From Treponema sp. (GTDB taxonomy: Bacteria > Spirochaetota > Spirochaetia > Treponematales > Treponemataceae), in NCBI GenBank assembly GCA_017453705.1, contig JAFTEK010000275.1:1-9477 (forward strand): a stretch of DNA of 9,477 nt, in the 5' to 3' direction. The position numbers and the translations under genes are program-made. The stretch's first letter is position 1; each line of letters begins with the position of its first letter. The notes under the pieces were generated by a model that saw only the letters and a program-made list of their open reading frames with translations, was not told the DNA's origin and did not search any database. This document shows positions 7,444 to 9,477 of the stretch, piece after piece.

Positions 7444-8387
7444 TGGAAAACTTTTCAAGCCATGCTTCGGAAGTCGGGAACAACGCTTCAGAAGCAAAAT
7501 CCAATTTCGACCCTGACGAAAAGGTCAAAAAAGAGGATACCCCGAAGCCAGACGGAGAGCCAAAGAACTCCTATGACCCCGACGCAAAAGTAGAAAAGGA
7601 CGAAGGCTCTGAGTCCGGCAAGGCCGAAGAAAAGACCTACGATCCTGACGAGAAAGTGGGACAGGACGAGAGTTCCAAGCCCGAGGAAGGCAGTGAAAAG
7701 TCCGATGCTCCCGATGCAAAGGTCGGGAAAAACGAGTCTGACCAGACGAGCGACTCAGGGAAGAAGGATGATAGCTCCAAGACAGACAGCGAGGGGGAGA
7801 AACCGAATGACGCTGGCGATGGGGAGAAGCAAAAGTCAACCAACGAGGGTGAAAAAGATAATAAGACTGAATCATATCCTCCAAATTCTACGGTCACTAT
7901 TGATGGGAAAGAATGTAAAACCGATGATAATGGCAAGGTTTATTCTGAAGATGGGAAGCTTAAACCCAACTGCGAGTATGTCTTAGGCGGCTTTACATAT
8001 AAAACTGATTCTGACGGAAGAATTCGCCACGTGGAGGGTGAAGTCCAGACTCCTACGGAAGACAGGAATACGCTTCCTCCTATGACTAACAAGGATAAGC
8101 GTAAAACCGATCACAGAGGTCATATTATTGGGCATCAATTGGGGGGTAAAGAAGATATCGGCAATCTTGTTCCTCAGGATGCAAATTTAAATCAGGGCGA
8201 GTATAAGAAGCTTGAGAACGAGCTTGCAAAACTAAAAGCAGAAGGACATAATGTAAAGATGGAGGTGACTTTGAAGTATAAGGGCGATTCGGACAGACCA
8301 AGTTCGTTCCAAGTGAAGTATACAGTGGATGGAAAAACGTATGTTAAGACGTTTAAAAACGAATCTAATAAGAATGGAGGAAACTAA
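7443..8387 (+). CDS. polymorphic toxin: DNA/RNA non-specific endonuclease (NS_2 type) with N-terminal repeats
   Basis: This 314-residue protein has the C-terminal fold signature of the DNA/RNA non-specific endonuclease family. DHRGHIIGHQLGG begins at D223, with H227 as the expected general-base histidine. NLVPQDANLNQGEY follows at 241-254, with the asparagines N248/N250 and E253 as likely metal-site residues. A preceding stretch of about 150-200 (segment GGFTYKTDSDGRIRHVEGE) is typical of what precedes this nuclease domain in secreted toxins. Residues 22-109 are four exact-length 22-residue repeats opening with (F/Y)DPD(E/A)KV. About 110-140 is an acidic/polar linker. No signal peptide, LXG or WXG100-type domain is visible. 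The ATG at 7443 is chosen because GGAGG (7429-7433) lies 9 bases upstream; a GTG at 7416 is in frame but lacks a site. The start overlaps the ATPase stop and the stop overlaps the immunity ATG. It is expected to degrade nucleic acid in target cells or in the producer if not neutralised. The Staphylococcus aureus EssD/EssG pair is the closest described parallel. Confidence 0.85.
   Translation: MENFSSHASEVGNNASEAKSNFDPDEKVKKEDTPKPDGEPKNSYDPDAKVEKDEGSESGKAEEKTYDPDEKVGQDESSKPEEGSEKSDAPDAKVGKNESDQTSDSGKKDDSSKTDSEGEKPNDAGDGEKQKSTNEGEKDNKTESYPPNSTVTIDGKECKTDDNGKVYSEDGKLKPNCEYVLGGFTYKTDSDGRIRHVEGEVQTPTEDRNTLPPMTNKDKRKTDHRGHIIGHQLGGKEDIGNLVPQDANLNQGEYKKLENELAKLKAEGHNVKMEVTLKYKGDSDRPSSFQVKYTVDGKTYVKTFKNESNKNGGN
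7506..7769 (+). repeat. four 22-residue repeats in the toxin N-terminus
   Basis: Units begin at F22, Y44, Y66 and D88, spaced exactly 66 bases apart, with consensus (F/Y)DPDxKV followed by about 15 acidic/lysine-rich residues. The last unit is degenerate (DAPDAKV). The region is likely extended and hydrophilic and could be a recognition or export tag rather than a catalytic part. Confidence 0.85.
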
Positions 8388-8743
8388 TGAACAGCTCACT
8401 TTTTCAGTCTGTCGCAAATAAACTGGTACCGGTATTACCAAGTAAATGGGAAAAAGTTCACTTGTACGCGCAGATTTCAGTTGATGCCTACGAGTTCTTC
8501 TTTTATGTGTTTGTGAACGGAAAATATGTCCAATGCTTCGATTTGGACAACGAAGACGAAATACTCGATGTGTTTGACGAACTGAATGACATCATGTTTC
8601 CCGACTGGAACGAGAAGAAATGGTCTGTATGTACATATTCTCTCGATAAGAGCGGTCATGTATCTGTTGATTATGATTACGATGAGTTGCCAGATAATAT
8701 TATGGAGTATAAACATAAATGGGAGAAAAAGTACGTTGTATGA
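7850..8743 (+). other. A/T-richer toxin-tip and immunity cassette
   Basis: From about base 7850 codons switch from C/G-ending (GAC, AAG, CCC) to A/T-ending (GAT, AAT, ACT, TAT, GGT). The bias persists through the nuclease domain and the immunity gene and fades by about 8820, where the zinc-ribbon gene returns to the neighbouring style. The block exactly contains the catalytic tip and its immunity gene, as expected of a horizontally exchanged module. The boundaries are judged by eye. Confidence 0.55.
8387..8743 (+). CDS. YezG/DUF600-like immunity protein
   Basis: This 118-residue acidic protein matches the YezG (DUF600) immunity family. It has an N-terminal helix ending in LPSKWEKVHLYAQ (17-29), strands with FFFYVFVNGKYV (37-48), W75 and W80 in the segment DWNEKKWSVCTYSL, and a C-terminal GHVSVDYDYDELP (90-102) followed by KWEKKYV. 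Proteins of this family, such as S. aureus EssG, bind and neutralise a nuclease toxin of the same type as the one encoded just upstream. The ATG at 8387 overlaps the toxin stop (TAATG), and GGAGG (8376-8380) lies 6 bases upstream, so toxin and antidote are translated in a coupled way. It acts in the producer's cytoplasm by inference. The gene is A/T-richer than the operon as a whole. Confidence 0.88.
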   Translation: MNSSLFQSVANKLVPVLPSKWEKVHLYAQISVDAYEFFFYVFVNGKYVQCFDLDNEDEILDVFDELNDIMFPDWNEKKWSVCTYSLDKSGHVSVDYDYDELPDNIMEYKHKWEKKYVV

Positions 8744-8748
8744 CGTTG

Positions 8749-8767
8749 AAAAACGGAGGATGTTTTT
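8749..8767 (+). other. small hairpin with GGAGGAT in its loop
   Basis: AAAAAC (8749-8754) and GTTTTT (8762-8767) form a six-pair stem whose loop is GGAGGAT. It starts six bases after the immunity gene stop. It is a weak stem and may be chance. Confidence 0.35.
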
Positions 8768-8783
8768 ACGTCGGTGTAACCTT

Positions 8784-8811
8784 CAAAAAACGTGATGACT
8801 TACGTTTTTTG
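8784..8811. terminator. A-tract/T-tract hairpin after the immunity gene
   Basis: CAAAAAACGT (8784-8793) and ACGTTTTTTG (8802-8811) are a perfect 10-bp inverted repeat with an 8-base loop. Because the A and T runs lie inside the stem, it resembles a bidirectional A/T-rich terminator more than a classic GC stem followed by T. It sits in the 88-base gap between the immunity gene and the zinc-ribbon gene and may attenuate transcription there, or mark the edge of the exchangeable cassette. Confidence 0.45.
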
Positions 8812-8831
8812 GAAAGTTTCGAGGAAGATTT

Positions 8832-9038
8832 ATGCGTCATGACAGAACTGACTTCCCCGACCGACAGCGGGGGCTCGTGTGGAGCTTCCGCTGCCCTGTC
8901 TGCAAGCTTGTGTTCCGGGAAAGCGAGGCCTCTGACGTGCGAATCGTGAAGGAACAGAACGGCATGCTCTCCCGGAAGGCATCCTGCCCCCGCTGCAAGG
9001 CGGAGGCTGTGCCGCTCCCTCCCGCATATTATGATTAA
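8832..9038 (+). CDS. small zinc-ribbon protein
   Basis: This 68-residue protein has two CxxC knuckles, CPVC (C21, C24) and CPRC (C52, C55), 27 residues apart. That is the spacing of a zinc ribbon binding one metal ion, usually in nucleic-acid or protein contacts. No other domain is present. The ATG at 8832 has GAGGAA (8821-8826) with a 5-base spacer. It ends 12 bases before the ion-channel gene and its codon style matches that gene, so it probably belongs with it rather than with the immunity gene. A reading frame beginning at 8740 overlaps its 5' half in another phase but looks like a shadow. Function is unknown. Confidence 0.7.
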   Translation: MRHDRTDFPDRQRGLVWSFRCPVCKLVFRESEASDVRIVKEQNGMLSRKASCPRCKAEAVPLPPAYYD

Positions 9039-9050
9039 GGACAAGGGACT

Positions 9051-9477
9051 ATGAAAGACGCGACCAGAAACAGGCTCAAGCTTTTGCGTGATTACGTGGA
9101 CGGCGATGCCGATACGCCGTTTGAATATGCCATGCTGTTCGTGATAATCGTCAACACGGTATCCATCGGGCTTGAGACCGTAAAGAATCTGTCCGAGCCG
9201 ATGTTGAGGATACTGGAGTGGGTGGATTACGTCTGCTTCGCCATATTCGTTGCAGAGCTGCTTTTCAAGGCCGTCGTGTACAACCGGCATTTCTTCGGCG
9301 AGAACAGGAAAGACGAGCTTGGCAATACCTTCCTCTTCATAAACTGGTGGAACATCTCGGACCTCATAATCGTCGTCATCTCCGCCTTCTCTGAGTTTTA
9401 TGCACTACTCCGTATTTTCAGGCTGGCCCGTTCGCTCAGATTCCTCAAGGCCATCCGCTCGTTCCGGGGCGTCCGGG
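9051..9477 (+). CDS. voltage-gated ion-channel family protein, N-terminal part (S1-S4), truncated by window end
   Basis: The frame is open from the ATG at 9051 to the window end (142 residues). It shows a complete voltage-sensor layout: S1 about 24-43, S2 about 54-77 with acidic D59 and E69, S3 about 97-113 with D104, and S4 from 119 with R121, R124, R127, R130, K133 and R136, one positive residue at every third position. This is the PF00520 ion-transport pattern. The pore region and any selectivity filter lie beyond the window, so the ion (Na+, K+ or Ca2+), or whether there is a pore at all, cannot be told. The upstream site is weak (AAGG, 9037-9040, and AAGGG, 9043-9047), and the gene starts 12 bases after the zinc-ribbon stop. 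Its location is the inner membrane. Confidence 0.85.
   Translation, partial: MKDATRNRLKLLRDYVDGDADTPFEYAMLFVIIVNTVSIGLETVKNLSEPMLRILEWVDYVCFAIFVAELLFKAVVYNRHFFGENRKDELGNTFLFINWWNISDLIIVVISAFSEFYALLRIFRLARSLRFLKAIRSFRGVR

Noticed and set aside
7443..7860. Type VII LXG/WXG100 effector domain at the toxin N-terminus
   Set aside because: The N-terminus is short, acidic and repeat-based, with no LXG or WXG motif or long helical hairpin.
8740..8949. Plus-strand frame starting ATGA-overlapped with the immunity stop
   Set aside because: The overlap looks like a coupled gene, but no good ribosome site precedes it. Its second half is the out-of-phase reading of the zinc-ribbon gene and looks like random Ser/Ala/Gly/Thr. 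A small decayed gene cannot be fully excluded.
8766..9290. 174-residue minus-strand frame
   Set aside because: It spans the zinc-ribbon gene, the intergenic gap and the channel start, opposing two plus-strand frames with clear motifs.
1..9477. Insertion sequences, CRISPR arrays, tRNA/rRNA or attachment sites
   Set aside because: No transposase-like protein, regularly spaced direct repeats, RNA-gene fold or terminal repeats with target duplications were seen by eye.

Overview
The window carries one tightly packed block of seven genes, all on the + strand, in a bacterium. Ribosome binding sites are strong GGAGG types and genes abut or overlap by one base. The toxin/immunity families present are common in Bacillota. 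Frequent ATA (Ile) and AGG (Arg) codons with balanced GC would fit Negativicutes such as Selenomonas relatives, but Treponema-like or other gut or rumen lineages cannot be excluded. The taxonomic guess is weak, and no RNA gene is present to anchor it.

Layout: a 140-base leader (1-140) has a pentanucleotide repeat cut by the window edge, a weak terminator-like hairpin and a long imperfect inverted repeat. It is followed by (1) a 905-residue dynamin-like GTPase (141-2858); (2) a 268-residue single-span membrane protein with a coiled coil (2882-3688); (3) a 1249-residue HerA/VirB4-type P-loop ATPase with a large low-complexity insert (3694-7443); (4) a repeat-bearing DNA/RNA non-specific endonuclease toxin with a DHRGH motif (7443-8387); (5) its YezG/DUF600-type immunity protein (8387-8743); (6) a 68-residue two-CxxC zinc-ribbon protein (8832-9038); and (7) the start of a voltage-sensor ion-channel protein with S1-S4 (9051 to the window end). 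Genes 1 to 5 have gaps of 23 and 5 bases and then two one-base TAATG overlaps, so they look like one transcription and translation unit. Genes 6 and 7 follow after an 88-base gap that holds two A/T-tract hairpins.

How they may work together (inference): the nuclease has no visible signal peptide, LXG or WXG100-type export domain, yet it is translationally coupled to a large pump-type ATPase and sits downstream of a membrane-remodelling GTPase and a membrane anchor. The arrangement suggests a membrane-associated machine that handles a nuclease effector, whether by toxin export, inter-bacterial delivery or a phage-triggered suicide response, with the immunity protein guarding the producer. The 3' half of the toxin and the immunity gene are visibly more A/T-rich than the flanks, as expected of an exchangeable toxin-tip/immunity cassette. 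I recognise the individual families but do not know a described system with this gene set.
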